Source of the DNA: an uncultured Oscillibacter sp.
GTDB lineage: Bacteria; Bacillota; Clostridia; Oscillospirales; Oscillospiraceae
Assembly (NCBI GenBank): GCA_900544615.1
Contig: UQVS01000005.1
Span: 56,834-120,833 of the forward strand
Reading direction: 5' to 3'
DNA length: 64,000 nt
The notes beneath the pieces were generated by a model that worked only from the letters and a program-made list of their open reading frames with translations, was not told where the DNA came from and ran no database searches. Made by a program: the position numbers and the translations under genes. Of this stretch, positions 24,403-32,916 are shown piece by piece. Numbering within the stretch: position 1 is the stretch's first letter; every line of letters begins with the position of its first letter.

Positions 24403-25005
24403 ATGGCTAAGAATATGCAGCCCATCGCGAAGCGCTGCAAGGCTCTGGGCATTTCTCCTGCCGAAATGGGTTATGCGAAGAAGACCACCAATCGCAACCC
24501 CGGCGGTCAGATGCGTAAGAAGAAGAGCGAATACGGTATCCAGCTGGCTGAAAAGCAGAAGGTTAAGTTCATCTATGGTATTCTGGAAAAGCAGTTCCAC
24601 GCTTACTATGAGAAGGCTGCCACTGCTTCCGGCAAGACCGGTGACAACCTGCTGATCCTGGTTGAGCGCCGTCTGGATAACGTTGTTTATCGTCTGGGTC
24701 TCGCCGCTACCCGCCGTCAGGCTCGTCAGCTGGTGAGCCACGCCCACTTCACCGTCAACGGCAAGAAAGTCAACATCCCCTCTTATCTGGTGAAGGCCGG
24801 CGATGTCATCGAAGTTGCTGAAAGCAGCCGTTCTTCCGAGCTGTTCAAGCGCCTCGTTGGTGAAAATGCTCCCATCACCCTGCTGCCCGCATGGCTGGAG
24901 CGTGAAAAGGGTACCCTGAAGGGTACGGTCGCTCACATCCCCACCCGCGAGGAGATCGATACTCCGGTGGAGGAGCACCTCATCGTCGAGTTGTACTCCA
25001 AGTAA
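24403..25005 (+). CDS. rpsD: 30S ribosomal protein S4
   Basis: A 200-residue early-assembly protein containing an S4 RNA-binding domain (RLDNVVYRLGLAATRRQARQLVSHAHFTVNGKKVNIPSY, about residues 89-127). AGAGGAGG precedes the ATG. The next 92 bases before rpoA contain a strong hairpin. Confidence 0.97.
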   Translation: MAKNMQPIAKRCKALGISPAEMGYAKKTTNRNPGGQMRKKKSEYGIQLAEKQKVKFIYGILEKQFHAYYEKAATASGKTGDNLLILVERRLDNVVYRLGLAATRRQARQLVSHAHFTVNGKKVNIPSYLVKAGDVIEVAESSRSSELFKRLVGENAPITLLPAWLEREKGTLKGTVAHIPTREEIDTPVEEHLIVELYSK

Positions 25006-25041
25006 TTGGGAGGATACCCTCGAAAAATGGTACGAACTGCA

Positions 25042-25070
25042 AGCGGCACGCGGCTTGACCGCGTGACCGC
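25042..25070 (+). promoter_or_regulatory. Hairpin in the rpsD-rpoA gap
   Basis: CACGCGG and CCGCGTG form a perfect 7-base-pair stem around CTTGA, extended by GCGG and CCGC with one bulged base. No T tract follows. It sits about 15 bases upstream of the rpoA ribosome binding site. Confidence 0.5.
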
Positions 25071-25097
25071 AATGACAAGATGAAGGAGGGTAACCGC

Positions 25098-26048
25098 ATG
25101 ATCGAAATTGAGAAGCCCCAGATCGAGTGTATCGAAACCCCGGCAGACATCACCTATGGCAAGTACGTGGTAGAACCTCTGGAGCGCGGCTACGGCACGA
25201 CTCTTGGCAACGCTTTGCGCCGCATCCTGCTTTCCTCTCTGCCCGGTACTGCGCCGACCACAATTAAGATCGACGGCGTTCAGCACGAGTTTTCCACCAT
25301 CCCCGGCGTAAAAGAGGATGTGACGGAGATCGTACTGAATATCAAGGGTTTGCTGACCAAGCTGCATGGCGATTCCGGCAAGACTGTCTATATCGAGGCA
25401 GTCGGCCCCTGCACCGTGACTGCCGGCGATATCAAGGCCGATGGCGAGGTGGAGGTTCTGAATCCGGATCTGCACATTGCGACTCTGGACAGCGGTGCCA
25501 CATTGAACATGGAGATCACCCTCTCCCATGGCCGGGGCTATGTGCCTGCCGACCGTAATAAGCCTACGCAGAATGTCATCGGCACAATTGCCGTGGACTC
25601 TATCTACACCCCCGTCAAGAAGGTCAACTACACTGTAGAGCCTACCCGCGTGGGTACCTCCAGCGACTTCGACAAGCTGACGCTGGAAGTCTGGACCGAC
25701 GGAACGATCTCCGCGCGGGACGCTGTGTCTCTGGGCGCGAAGATCCTCTGCGACCACTTTACACTGTTTACCGACCTCTCTGAAAATGTGGGCAGCAAGC
25801 CCACTGTGGTGGAGAAGGCGGAGGCCCAGCGCGATAAGGTGCTGGAGATGACCATCGAGGAGCTGGATCTCTCCGTCCGCAGTTTCAACTGCCTCAAGCG
25901 CGCCAACATCAATACCGTTGAGGACTTGATTTCCAAGACCGAGGACGAGATGATGAAGGTTCGTAATCTGGGCCGCAAGTCCCTGGAAGAGGTTATCAAC
26001 AAGCTGGCCATGATGGGACTGCATCTGGCTGACGAGGAGAACAATTAA
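25098..26048 (+). CDS. rpoA: RNA polymerase subunit alpha
   Basis: The 316-residue assembly subunit. The N-terminal dimerisation domain has VEPLERGYGTTLGNALRRILLSSLPG, and the C-terminal domain has ELDLSVRSFNCLKRANINTVEDL and RNLGRKSLEEV. The ATG at 25098 with AAGGAGGG upstream is preferred to the in-frame ATG at 25080, which overlaps that site. Confidence 0.97.
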   Translation: MIEIEKPQIECIETPADITYGKYVVEPLERGYGTTLGNALRRILLSSLPGTAPTTIKIDGVQHEFSTIPGVKEDVTEIVLNIKGLLTKLHGDSGKTVYIEAVGPCTVTAGDIKADGEVEVLNPDLHIATLDSGATLNMEITLSHGRGYVPADRNKPTQNVIGTIAVDSIYTPVKKVNYTVEPTRVGTSSDFDKLTLEVWTDGTISARDAVSLGAKILCDHFTLFTDLSENVGSKPTVVEKAEAQRDKVLEMTIEELDLSVRSFNCLKRANINTVEDLISKTEDEMMKVRNLGRKSLEEVINKLAMMGLHLADEENN

Positions 26049-26107
26049 ATTTTCCGTTGGGATGATTTTCCCGACGAACCAAAATCCTTACAAGGAGGAG
26101 AACCGAA

Positions 26108-26449
26108 ATGCCCGGAACTCGGAAACTTGGCAAGACTACCGACCAGCGCATGGCGATGCTGCGTCAGCAGGTCACTGATTTCCTGGACAACGGCAAGATG
26201 GAGACCACCATCACCCGTGCCAAGGAGATCAAGCCCATGGCTGAAAAAATGATTACCCTGGGTAAGAAGGCTGATCTGGCCGCTTATCGTCAGGCCATGG
26301 CTTTCATCACCCGCGAGGACGTCTGCAAGAAGATCTTCAAGGAGATCGCACCTAAGTATGCAGAGCGCAACGGCGGCTATACCCGCATTATCCGCACTGG
26401 CGTTCGCCGCGGCGACGCTGCTGAGACCGCTATCATCGAGCTTGTCTGA
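26108..26449 (+). CDS. rplQ: 50S ribosomal protein L17
   Basis: A 113-residue protein with RKLGKTTDQRMAMLRQQVTDFLD and GGYTRIIRTGVRRGDAAETAIIELV. AAGGAGGAG precedes the ATG. Last gene of the ribosomal cluster; the ecfA/ecfT/truA genes that often follow in Firmicutes are absent. Confidence 0.97.
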   Translation: MPGTRKLGKTTDQRMAMLRQQVTDFLDNGKMETTITRAKEIKPMAEKMITLGKKADLAAYRQAMAFITREDVCKKIFKEIAPKYAERNGGYTRIIRTGVRRGDAAETAIIELV

Positions 26450-26585
26450 TTTTGTCAGACAGCTGTGAGCGCGGACAGGCACACAGCCGGTTTACGGTCT
26501 CTGTACAGAGAGCTTTGTAATTGCCGCTGTGTGACTGTGCGGCAGGTGAGTTCCCCATAGGGAGCTGCCTGCGCGGAAAAGAATA
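26443..26585 (+). other. Structured noncoding 3' region after rplQ
   Basis: No gene is seen. Stems include GTCTGA with TCAGAC at the end of rplQ, and CACACAGC (26480-26487) pairing with GCTGTGTG (26526-26533), which encloses the 14-base palindrome TCTCTGTACAGAGA (26499-26512). None has a T tract. It may be only the 3' untranslated region before the terminator at 26592, or a small processed RNA. Confidence 0.4.
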
Positions 26586-26591
26586 AAAAAG

Positions 26592-26641
26592 GATCCATTG
26601 TCATGTAAGATGTCTCGAGAGCATGACAATGGATCTTTTTA
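26592..26641 (+). terminator. Main terminator of the ribosomal protein cluster
   Basis: A perfect 14-base-pair stem (26592-26605 with 26622-26635) with a 16-base loop, followed by TTTTTA. Confidence 0.9.
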
Positions 26642-26853
26642 TTTGCCAATATTACTGTCAGAAATGGCACAGAAGCCGCATACAGGCGAATTCAATATTG
26701 GGATGCCCCCCCCCACACACGGCGAACCACTGAAGCAGCACAGACCCTTCTATACTGCTCAAAGGGTCATTCTTCACACAAGCTTGCCAGCCCTGGTTTC
26801 TTGCGCCATAAAATCCCAAAACACCTGAGCCGAGAGCGGTAAGATACAGCAGA
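26642..26853. other. Intergenic stretch with no feature seen
   Basis: About 210 bases between the two terminators of convergent transcripts. It contains a run of nine C (26706-26714). A 76-codon open frame across it has no ribosome binding site or protein-like composition. I see nothing functional here. Confidence 0.5.
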
Positions 26854-26890
26854 AAAAATATGCGCTGGGAGTTTTCCAGCGCATATTTTT
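26854..26890. terminator. Terminator of the branched-chain amino acid ABC operon
   Basis: A perfect 15-base-pair stem (26854-26868 with 26876-26890), with A and T runs built into its ends, so it can act in both directions. It lies about 50 bases past livF. Confidence 0.9.
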
Positions 26891-26940
26891 AGTTATTAGA
26901 AAGGTGCTGCCAGACCCGTGAACAGAGGGACGCAAAGGCA

Positions 26941-27651
26941 TCAGCCGCCGAGATATGCCTTCTTGATGGCGGGGGAGGCCAGTAGCTCCGCGCCGGTGCC
27001 GGTGGTGACGATCTTGCCGGTTTCCAGAACATAGCCGCGGTTGGCCACGCTGAGGGCCGCCTGTGCGTTCTGTTCCACCAGCAGAATGGTAGTGCCGGCC
27101 TTGTGGAGTTCCTTGATGATGTCAAAGATCTGCTCCACCAGAATGGGGGCAAGGCCCATGGAAGGCTCGTCCAGCATCAGCAGCTTGGGATTGGACATCA
27201 ATGCCCGGCCCATAGCCAGCATCTGCTGCTCGCCGCCGGAAAGCGTACCGGCAACCTGCTTGCGCCGCTCTTTCAGACGGGGGAACTGCTCAAACACACG
27301 CTCCATATCTGCGGAGATGTTGCCGCCCTTCCGGGAGAACGCACCCATGTCCAGATTTTCCTGAACCGTCATCTGGAGGAAAACGCGGCGGCCCTCCGGC
27401 ACCAGAGCCAGCCCCTTGGAAACCACCTTGTGGCTGGGAACGTGGTTCAAGGACTCACCCATGAATTCAATGCCGCCGGTCTTGCTGCGTAAAAGGCAGG
27501 CGATGGTATTCAGCGTGGTGGACTTACCGGCGCCGTTGGCGCCGATCAGGGTCACAATCTCGCCCTCATTGACTTCAAAGGAAATGCCCTTGATGGCGTG
27601 AATACTGCCGTAATAGACGTTGATATCGTCAACTTTCAGAATGGTACTCAT
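26941..27651 (-). CDS. livF: Branched-chain amino acid ABC transporter ATP-binding protein LivF
   Basis: One of the two ATPases of the importer, 236 residues. Walker A is GANGAGKST at residues 37-45, the signature is LSGGEQQMLAMGRAL, Walker B is LLMLDEPSMGLAP, and the LivF-typical ILLVEQNAQAAL follows. The ATG at 27651 has AGGAGG 7 bases upstream; the GTG at 27657 is too close to it. Last gene of the operon. Confidence 0.95.
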   Translation of the reverse strand: MSTILKVDDINVYYGSIHAIKGISFEVNEGEIVTLIGANGAGKSTTLNTIACLLRSKTGGIEFMGESLNHVPSHKVVSKGLALVPEGRRVFLQMTVQENLDMGAFSRKGGNISADMERVFEQFPRLKERRKQVAGTLSGGEQQMLAMGRALMSNPKLLMLDEPSMGLAPILVEQIFDIIKELHKAGTTILLVEQNAQAALSVANRGYVLETGKIVTTGTGAELLASPAIKKAYLGG

Positions 27652-27653
27652 AC

Positions 27654-28487
27654 TCACGCCTCCTTCTGTTTGCCCAGATAGGCCTCAATGACCACCGGGT
27701 TGGACTGGATCTCCGCAGGGCTGCCCTTGGCGATGACCCGGCCGAAGTTCAACACGCAGATGCCCTCACAGATATTCATGACCAGATTCATGTCGTGTTC
27801 GATCAGAAGCACGGCGATCTGGAAGGTATCCCGGATCTTGCGGATGTTTTCCATCAGCTCCGCAGTTTCGGAGGGGTTCATGCCGGCAGCAGGCTCGTCC
27901 AGCAGCAGCAGGGAGGGGTTGGTGGCCAGTGCGCGGACGATCTCCAGACGGCGCTGCGCGCCGTAGGGCAGGGAACCGGCCTTGACCCCGGCCAGATTTT
28001 CCATGTGGAACAGGCTCAGCAGTTCCAAAGCGCGGTCATGGGCAATCTTTTCCTCTTTCCAGAAGCCGGGGAGACGGAAAATGCCGCTGACCATACTGTA
28101 ATGCATCTGGGTATCCATGGCCACCGTGACGTTTTCCTCCACGGTCAGGTTATTGAACAGACGGATGTTCTGGAAAGTACGGGCAATACCGGCGCGGTTT
28201 ACCTGCGCGGTATTCATTTCATGGGTATCCTTGCCATCCAGCAGGATGGTGCCATGGGTGGGCTGATAAACCTTGGTCAGCAGGTTGAAGACAGTGGTTT
28301 TGCCCGCGCCGTTGGGGCCGATCAGACCGGCGATCTCCGTCCGGCCGATCATCAGGTTGAAATCGTCCACGGCCTTCAGACCGCCGAAGGTAATGCCCAG
28401 ATTGATGCAGTTCAAAATGGGACGCTTGTCAATATCACGCTCCGGGATCACTGCGCCGGAGGGGACGGGAACCAGTTTGCCGAACAT
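27654..28487 (-). CDS. livG: Branched-chain amino acid ABC transporter ATP-binding protein LivG
   Basis: The second ATPase, 277 residues. Walker A is GPNGAGKTT at residues 57-65; the signature is YGAQRRLEIVRAL, in the LivG style rather than LSGGQ; Walker B is LLLLDEPAAGMNP, followed by LLIEHDMNLVM. An extra N-terminal stretch of about 20 residues precedes the usual fold start. It begins one base after the livM stop and its stop lies two bases before the livF ATG. Confidence 0.95.
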   Translation of the reverse strand: MFGKLVPVPSGAVIPERDIDKRPILNCINLGITFGGLKAVDDFNLMIGRTEIAGLIGPNGAGKTTVFNLLTKVYQPTHGTILLDGKDTHEMNTAQVNRAGIARTFQNIRLFNNLTVEENVTVAMDTQMHYSMVSGIFRLPGFWKEEKIAHDRALELLSLFHMENLAGVKAGSLPYGAQRRLEIVRALATNPSLLLLDEPAAGMNPSETAELMENIRKIRDTFQIAVLLIEHDMNLVMNICEGICVLNFGRVIAKGSPAEIQSNPVVIEAYLGKQKEA

Positions 28488-28488
28488 A

Positions 28489-29538
28489 TCAGGCTGCCTC
28501 CTTTTCTTCCTTCTTGCCAGGCTTGAGACGGGCGAAGAAGCTCTTGAGGGTGGGGTTGTTGGTGGCCAGCATCACGAGGATCAGCACGATGGCGTACACC
28601 AGCATCCGGTAATCGGAGAACTGACGCAGCGCTTCGGGCAGAATGGTCAGAGCCGCAGCGGCAACAATGGAGCCGAGCATATTGCCAAGGCCGCCCAGCA
28701 CCACGAACACCAGAATCAGAATGGAGGTGTTGAAGTCAAACTTGTTGGCCACGATGGTGGAATAGTTCATGGCGAAAAGCGTACCCGCTGCACCGGCCAG
28801 TGCAGCAGAGGTCACAAAGGCCATCAGCTTGTACTTGGTGATGTTCACGCCCACGCTTTCCGCGGCGATCCGGTTGTCGCGGATAGCCATAATGGCGCGG
28901 CCTGCACGGCTGTTCACCAGATTGAATACCACGATCAGCGTCACGATGACCAGAATAAAACCGGCCGTGAAGGAGGAGATCTTGGTGATGCTGCCAATGC
29001 CCATGGGGCCTGCGATGATGAGCTTTCCGCCCTCGCCCAGATCCGTCGTGTCACTGAGCAGGCTTGCATGAAGCCCGTCTGCATCCACGCCCAGATAGAA
29101 GTTGTTGAAAATACTCTTGATGATCTCGCCGAAAGCCAGCGTCACAATGGCCAGATAGTCGCCGTTGAGCCGCAAGACGGGGATGCCGATCAGCACGCCG
29201 GCAATGGCGGCAAATACGGCGCCGATCACCATGGCAACAGCCAGACGCAGGGGCACAGAGGAGATGGAGTCCTGTAAGGCCATGGCAGCGGCTGTGCCGG
29301 TAAAGGCGCCCATGCTCATGAAGCCTGCGTGGCCCAGAGACAGCTCGCCCAGCACGCCCACCGTCAGGTTCAGGGAGACGGCCATGACAACATAGGCGCA
29401 GATGGGAACCAGCATACCCTTCAGAGAGGAGCTCAGAGAGCCGTTCAGAGCCTGCAAAATGATGTAGGCGAGAATGACAACGCCATAGGTCAGGTAATTC
29501 CGCCGGGAGGTTTTGCTCAATGTTTTCAATTTAGACAT
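28489..29538 (-). CDS. livM: Branched-chain amino acid ABC transporter permease LivM
   Basis: Membrane permease, 349 residues, with about nine hydrophobic segments and the family's NLTVGVLGELSLGHAGFMSMGAF and GDYLAIVTLAFGEI segments. The ATG at 29538 with GAGGTGG upstream is chosen; a GTG at 29550 overlapping the livH stop is possible. Confidence 0.93.
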   Translation of the reverse strand: MSKLKTLSKTSRRNYLTYGVVILAYIILQALNGSLSSSLKGMLVPICAYVVMAVSLNLTVGVLGELSLGHAGFMSMGAFTGTAAAMALQDSISSVPLRLAVAMVIGAVFAAIAGVLIGIPVLRLNGDYLAIVTLAFGEIIKSIFNNFYLGVDADGLHASLLSDTTDLGEGGKLIIAGPMGIGSITKISSFTAGFILVIVTLIVVFNLVNSRAGRAIMAIRDNRIAAESVGVNITKYKLMAFVTSAALAGAAGTLFAMNYSTIVANKFDFNTSILILVFVVLGGLGNMLGSIVAAAALTILPEALRQFSDYRMLVYAIVLILVMLATNNPTLKSFFARLKPGKKEEKEAA

Positions 29539-29546
29539 GATCCACC

Positions 29547-30458
29547 TCACACTTTCTCACGGATCTGCTTGCCCAGCAGGCCGGCAGGCTTCACCAGCAG
29601 CACCACGATCAGCACGGCAAACACGATGGCATCGCTGAGCTGTGTGGAGATGTAGGCTTTGGTAAGAATCTCGATGATCCCCAGCAGCAATCCGCCCAGC
29701 AGAGCGCCGGGGATGGAGCCGATGCCGCCGAACACGGCTGCGGTAAAGGCCTTGATGCCGGGCATGGAGCCGGTGGTGGGAACCAGCGTGGGATATGCGG
29801 AGCAAAGCAGCACGCCGGCGATGGCCGCAAGGCCGGAGCCGATGGCAAAGGTCATGGAGATCGTGGAATTGACGTTGATGCCCATCAGCTGGGCTGCACC
29901 CTTATCCTCGGAGCAGGCGCGCATGGCCTTGCCCATTTTGGTCTTGCCGACAAATACGGACAGCGCCACCATGATGATCAGGCAGGCAACAATGGTCACG
30001 ATGGTCACATAGGAGATCTTCAGCTGGCCGCCGAACAGCTCAATGCCGGTTGAGACAGCCTCATCGGAGGTGCCGTGGCTCACAGAGAAGAAAGAGGGGA
30101 ACACCTTGGGGTTGGAGGTCCACAGCAGCAGGGCAGCGTTCTGGAGGAAGTAGCTGACGCCGATGGCGGTGATCAGCACCGCCAGAGAGGGAGCCGCCCG
30201 CAGCGGCTTATAGGCCAGCCGCTCCAGCACAATGCCCAGCACCGTGCAGACCACAACGGCCAGCAAAATGCCCACAACAGGGGGCAGAGAGTATTTTGAG
30301 ACCGCAAAGAAGCAAACATAGGCGCCAACCATGATGACATCGCCGTGGGCGAAGTTCAGCATTTTGGCAATGCCATACACCATTGTGTAGCCCAAGGCGA
30401 TGATGGCGTAAATACTGCCAAGGCTGATACCGCTGATCAGAAAGTTCAGAAAGCTCAT
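29547..30458 (-). CDS. livH: Branched-chain amino acid ABC transporter permease LivH
   Basis: Partner permease, 303 residues, with GSIYAIIALGYTMVYGIAKMLNFAHGDVIMVGAY near the N-terminus and FTAAVFGGIGSIPGALLGGLLLGIIE near the C-terminus. The second of two nearby ATGs (30458) is favoured because GAGGTG is then 7 bases away. A strong hairpin lies between this gene and the binding-protein gene. Confidence 0.94.
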   Translation of the reverse strand: MSFLNFLISGISLGSIYAIIALGYTMVYGIAKMLNFAHGDVIMVGAYVCFFAVSKYSLPPVVGILLAVVVCTVLGIVLERLAYKPLRAAPSLAVLITAIGVSYFLQNAALLLWTSNPKVFPSFFSVSHGTSDEAVSTGIELFGGQLKISYVTIVTIVACLIIMVALSVFVGKTKMGKAMRACSEDKGAAQLMGINVNSTISMTFAIGSGLAAIAGVLLCSAYPTLVPTTGSMPGIKAFTAAVFGGIGSIPGALLGGLLLGIIEILTKAYISTQLSDAIVFAVLIVVLLVKPAGLLGKQIREKV

Positions 30459-30518
30459 TGACATACACCTCGTATCGTTGAGTTTGGAAGGGGAAACGGT
30501 CTCATTGGCGGGGTAAGG

Positions 30519-30564
30519 GCGTATCTGAAAAATACCGGCGAGTGCCGGTACTTTTCAGATACGC
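30519..30564 (-). terminator. Attenuator hairpin between the binding protein and permease genes
   Basis: A 21-base-pair stem with a single imperfect pair (30519-30539 with 30544-30564) and a 4-base loop. On the minus strand the inner GC-rich part runs into ATTTTTC, so it can act as a partial terminator and as a 3' stabiliser for the binding-protein message. Confidence 0.75.
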
Positions 30565-30625
30565 GCTGAAACCCCGAGACCGGAGGGGCGGGATACTGCC
30601 CCTCCGCCGGGATAAAAGAGTCTGA

Positions 30626-31837
30626 TTAGTCGAGGCCGGCGTAAGCGCCGTCCTTGATGACCATGCCCTTAGGATCCTTGGACACGCGGCCGTTGGTGTC
30701 CCAGGTCATGCCGGTACCGGTCAAACCGTCGAAGGTCATGGAGGTGAACTGCTGGATCATCAGGTCGCAGAGGGTAGCGGCGTCCATGTCGGGGGTAGCG
30801 CCGGCAGCTTCCAGAGCCTGCTTGTAAGCATAAACGCAGTCATAAGCGTCAGCTGCAAACTGGTTGGGGACTTCGCCGTACTGCTCCTGATACTTCTGGA
30901 CGAAAGCCTGAGTGCGCTCGTCGGAGGAGTCCGCATTGAAGGGGGTCAGCAGCATGACGCCCTCAGCAAGAGAGGTGTCGAAGCCGTCCAGAGTCAGGAT
31001 GCCGTCCATGCCGTCCACGCCGAACCAGTCAGGAGCGTAGCCCATGCTCTTGGCCTGCGTGAAGATCAGGGAAGCGGGCTGATAGTACATGGGCAGGAAC
31101 ACCAGCTCAGCGCCCTTGCTCTGGGCGTCAGCCAGCTGCACGGAGAAGTCGGTGTCGTTGCCATCAGCGAAGGTGGTGTCGGAAACAACCTCAATGCCCT
31201 TCACAGCAGCCTCAGCAGTAAAGGTATCGTGGATGCCCTTGGAGTACACGTCGTCGTTTTTCCAGATCACGGCAACTTTGGTAGCCAGACCTTTTTCGGA
31301 AATATAGTCGGCGGAAGCGGAACCCTGGTTGGGGTCGGTGAAGCACATCTGGAACATATCGTCCTTGCCGTCGGTGGTAGCCTCAGAGGAAGCGGAAGGA
31401 GTCAGGCCGAAGATGCGGTCCTCGTTGTTCAGAACGGAGGTAGCCTCGCAGGGCTTGGTGGTAACGGAGCCCAGAGAGATCTGCATACCCCAGTCCTTCA
31501 GGGCGTTGTAGGCGTTGACCGCCTTTTCAGCGTCGTGCTGGTCGTCCTCATACTTCAGCTCGAACTGGATAGCGCCGCCCTCGGCGTTGATCTCGTCCAC
31601 AGCGATCTGAGCGCCGTTCTTGACAGCGTTGCCGTAAATAGCGGCGCCGCCGGTCAGAGGAGCCGTGCCGCCCAGCTTGAAGGCTGCGCCGGTAGCGGTG
31701 GAACTGGAATCAGAACTGTCGGATGCGCTGGAATCGGAATTGCTGGAGTCGGAACCGGCATTGCTGGAACCGCCGCAGGCAGCCAGACTGAACACCATGG
31801 CTGCGGCCATCACAAAGGCCAAAACTTTCTTTTTCAT
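30626..31837 (-). CDS. livJ: Branched-chain amino acid ABC transporter substrate-binding lipoprotein
   Basis: Extracytoplasmic binding protein, 403 residues. The signal peptide ends in a lipobox with the lipidated cysteine at residue 21 (LAAC). A serine-rich linker (about residues 22-50) precedes the Leu/Ile/Val-binding periplasmic fold, which begins GAAFKLGGTAPLTGGAAIYG. AAGGAGA lies 6 bases before the ATG. First gene of the liv operon. The true ligand could be another amino acid or amide; the family is broad. Confidence 0.92.
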   Translation of the reverse strand: MKKKVLAFVMAAAMVFSLAACGGSSNAGSDSSNSDSSASDSSDSSSTATGAAFKLGGTAPLTGGAAIYGNAVKNGAQIAVDEINAEGGAIQFELKYEDDQHDAEKAVNAYNALKDWGMQISLGSVTTKPCEATSVLNNEDRIFGLTPSASSEATTDGKDDMFQMCFTDPNQGSASADYISEKGLATKVAVIWKNDDVYSKGIHDTFTAEAAVKGIEVVSDTTFADGNDTDFSVQLADAQSKGAELVFLPMYYQPASLIFTQAKSMGYAPDWFGVDGMDGILTLDGFDTSLAEGVMLLTPFNADSSDERTQAFVQKYQEQYGEVPNQFAADAYDCVYAYKQALEAAGATPDMDAATLCDLMIQQFTSMTFDGLTGTGMTWDTNGRVSKDPKGMVIKDGAYAGLD

Positions 31838-31928
31838 ATGGAATCTCCTTCTCATCAAAATATTGACAAATGTTATATAGGGGCTTCCACTTGCTCCGAC
31901 GGCCGTGCGGAGCGAGGGGAAGTCATAC

Positions 31929-31962
31929 AAAAAGCGGCCCCGCCACTGGCGGAGCCGCTTTA
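31929..31962 (-). terminator. Terminator after the small membrane protein gene
   Basis: On the minus strand AAAGCGGC and inner CCGCC pair with GGCGG and GCCGCTTT, then TTTTTG. It lies 14 bases past the stop of the 89-residue gene. Confidence 0.85.
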
Positions 31963-31975
31963 CTGTATCAAACAG

Positions 31976-32245
31976 TTAAATTGCGAACTCACAACACCAG
32001 GGCGTTTTGCTTTTACCAATTACCAGTACCAGACCTGCCAGTACCAGAATAGCAAGCAGGGTTACCAGACGCAGGCCCAGCAGTACGATCAGGCCATAAA
32101 TAATAATGGACGCCACAAGAATGGCGTCCAGAACAGCGATGATACCATTGTCAGCAGAATGCGCGCAGGAAGTACCAGCGTTCGCACAGGGAGCGGACGC
32201 AGACGTATGAGACGTATGAGACTTATAATAACGATCAAATTTCAT
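31976..32245 (-). CDS. Small membrane protein with Ser/Thr/His-rich head
   Basis: An 89-residue product that I do not recognise. The N-terminal 30 residues are polar (HTSHTSASAP, with Cys20 and Cys27); residues 34-57 and 58-77 are two adjacent hydrophobic stretches that could form a helical hairpin; the tail contains a Cys-Cys pair. It is supported as a real gene by GGAG 9 bases before the ATG, a consensus promoter (TTGACA and TACAAT, 17-base spacer) and its own terminator. Confidence 0.7.
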   Translation of the reverse strand: MKFDRYYKSHTSHTSASAPCANAGTSCAHSADNGIIAVLDAILVASIIIYGLIVLLGLRLVTLLAILVLAGLVLVIGKSKTPWCCEFAI

Positions 32246-32280
32246 CTGAATACGCTCCTTCCTGTCTGATTGATGGGCTT

Positions 32281-32309
32281 ATTGTACCCCCCGGCGGCCG
32301 GATTGTCAA
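32281..32309 (-). promoter_or_regulatory. Consensus promoter of the small membrane protein gene
   Basis: On the minus strand TTGACA (32309-32304), 17-base spacer, TACAAT (32286-32281), 36 bases before the ATG. Confidence 0.85.
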
Positions 32310-32483
32310 CAGGAAGCGCTATGTTAAAATGGATAAAGATACGTCGGAACTCACAAAAATCTGACGGTATTTTGCACAAAACGCCAGATGCCCGTTGGAA
32401 AAACCGGGGCGGAAATCCTGCTGAACTGCGGGAAAGCACGCTCCGGCTGCCGTGTGTATACGCGTCCGGCGGCGCAAAACCGC

Positions 32484-32512
32484 TTGCGGGCAGGCACGGA
32501 ACGCGGTATAAT
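32484..32512 (+). promoter_or_regulatory. Promoter of the glyoxalase-like gene
   Basis: TTGCGG (32484-32489), 17-base spacer, TATAAT (32507-32512). The stretch from 32310 to 32483 between the two divergent promoters shows no other feature. Confidence 0.8.
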
Positions 32513-32539
32513 GAAAAAAACGATAGCAGGAGGGGTTTG

Positions 32540-32905
32540 ATGTTTACGTTCAACCATTTTAATTTTAATGTGACGGATCTGGAGCGTTCTCTGGCGTTTT
32601 ACCATGAAGCGCTGGGACTGGAGCCGGTGCGCCGGAAGGAAGCCGCTGACGGCAGCTTTACCCTGACCTATCTGGGAGACGGCAAAACGGACTTCACGCT
32701 GGAGCTGACATGGCTGCGGGATCATCCCCAGAAGTATGATCTGGGTGAGTGCGAATTCCATCTGGCCATGGCTGTGGAGGATATGGAAAAGGCCCATGCG
32801 CTCCACGAAAAGCTGGGCTGTATCTGTTATGAGAATCCCGCCATGGGCATTTACTTCATCTCCGATCCGGACGGATACTGGATCGAGATCGTGCCAGCCA
32901 GATAA
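32540..32905 (+). CDS. gloA: Glyoxalase I-like VOC-family protein
   Basis: A 121-residue protein close in pattern to lactoylglutathione lyase, which detoxifies methylglyoxal adducts. All four expected metal ligands are visible: His6, Glu55, His74 and Glu116. The family's FYHEALGLEPVRR and SDPDGYWIEIV are present. Clostridia mostly lack glutathione, so the real thiol cofactor or substrate may differ. The ATG at 32540 has AGGAGGGG upstream; a long in-frame extension to 32270 crosses the promoter. Confidence 0.85.
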   Translation: MFTFNHFNFNVTDLERSLAFYHEALGLEPVRRKEAADGSFTLTYLGDGKTDFTLELTWLRDHPQKYDLGECEFHLAMAVEDMEKAHALHEKLGCICYENPAMGIYFISDPDGYWIEIVPAR

Positions 32906-32916
32906 GGAGATCTGCC

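Noticed and set aside
26598..26828. 76-codon open frame between the rplQ and liv terminators
   Set aside because: It begins inside the terminator stem, has no ribosome site and crosses a run of nine C.
32270..32539. N-terminal extension of the glyoxalase-like protein
   Set aside because: It runs through the TATAAT promoter and lacks family similarity; the ATG at 32540 has a strong ribosome site.
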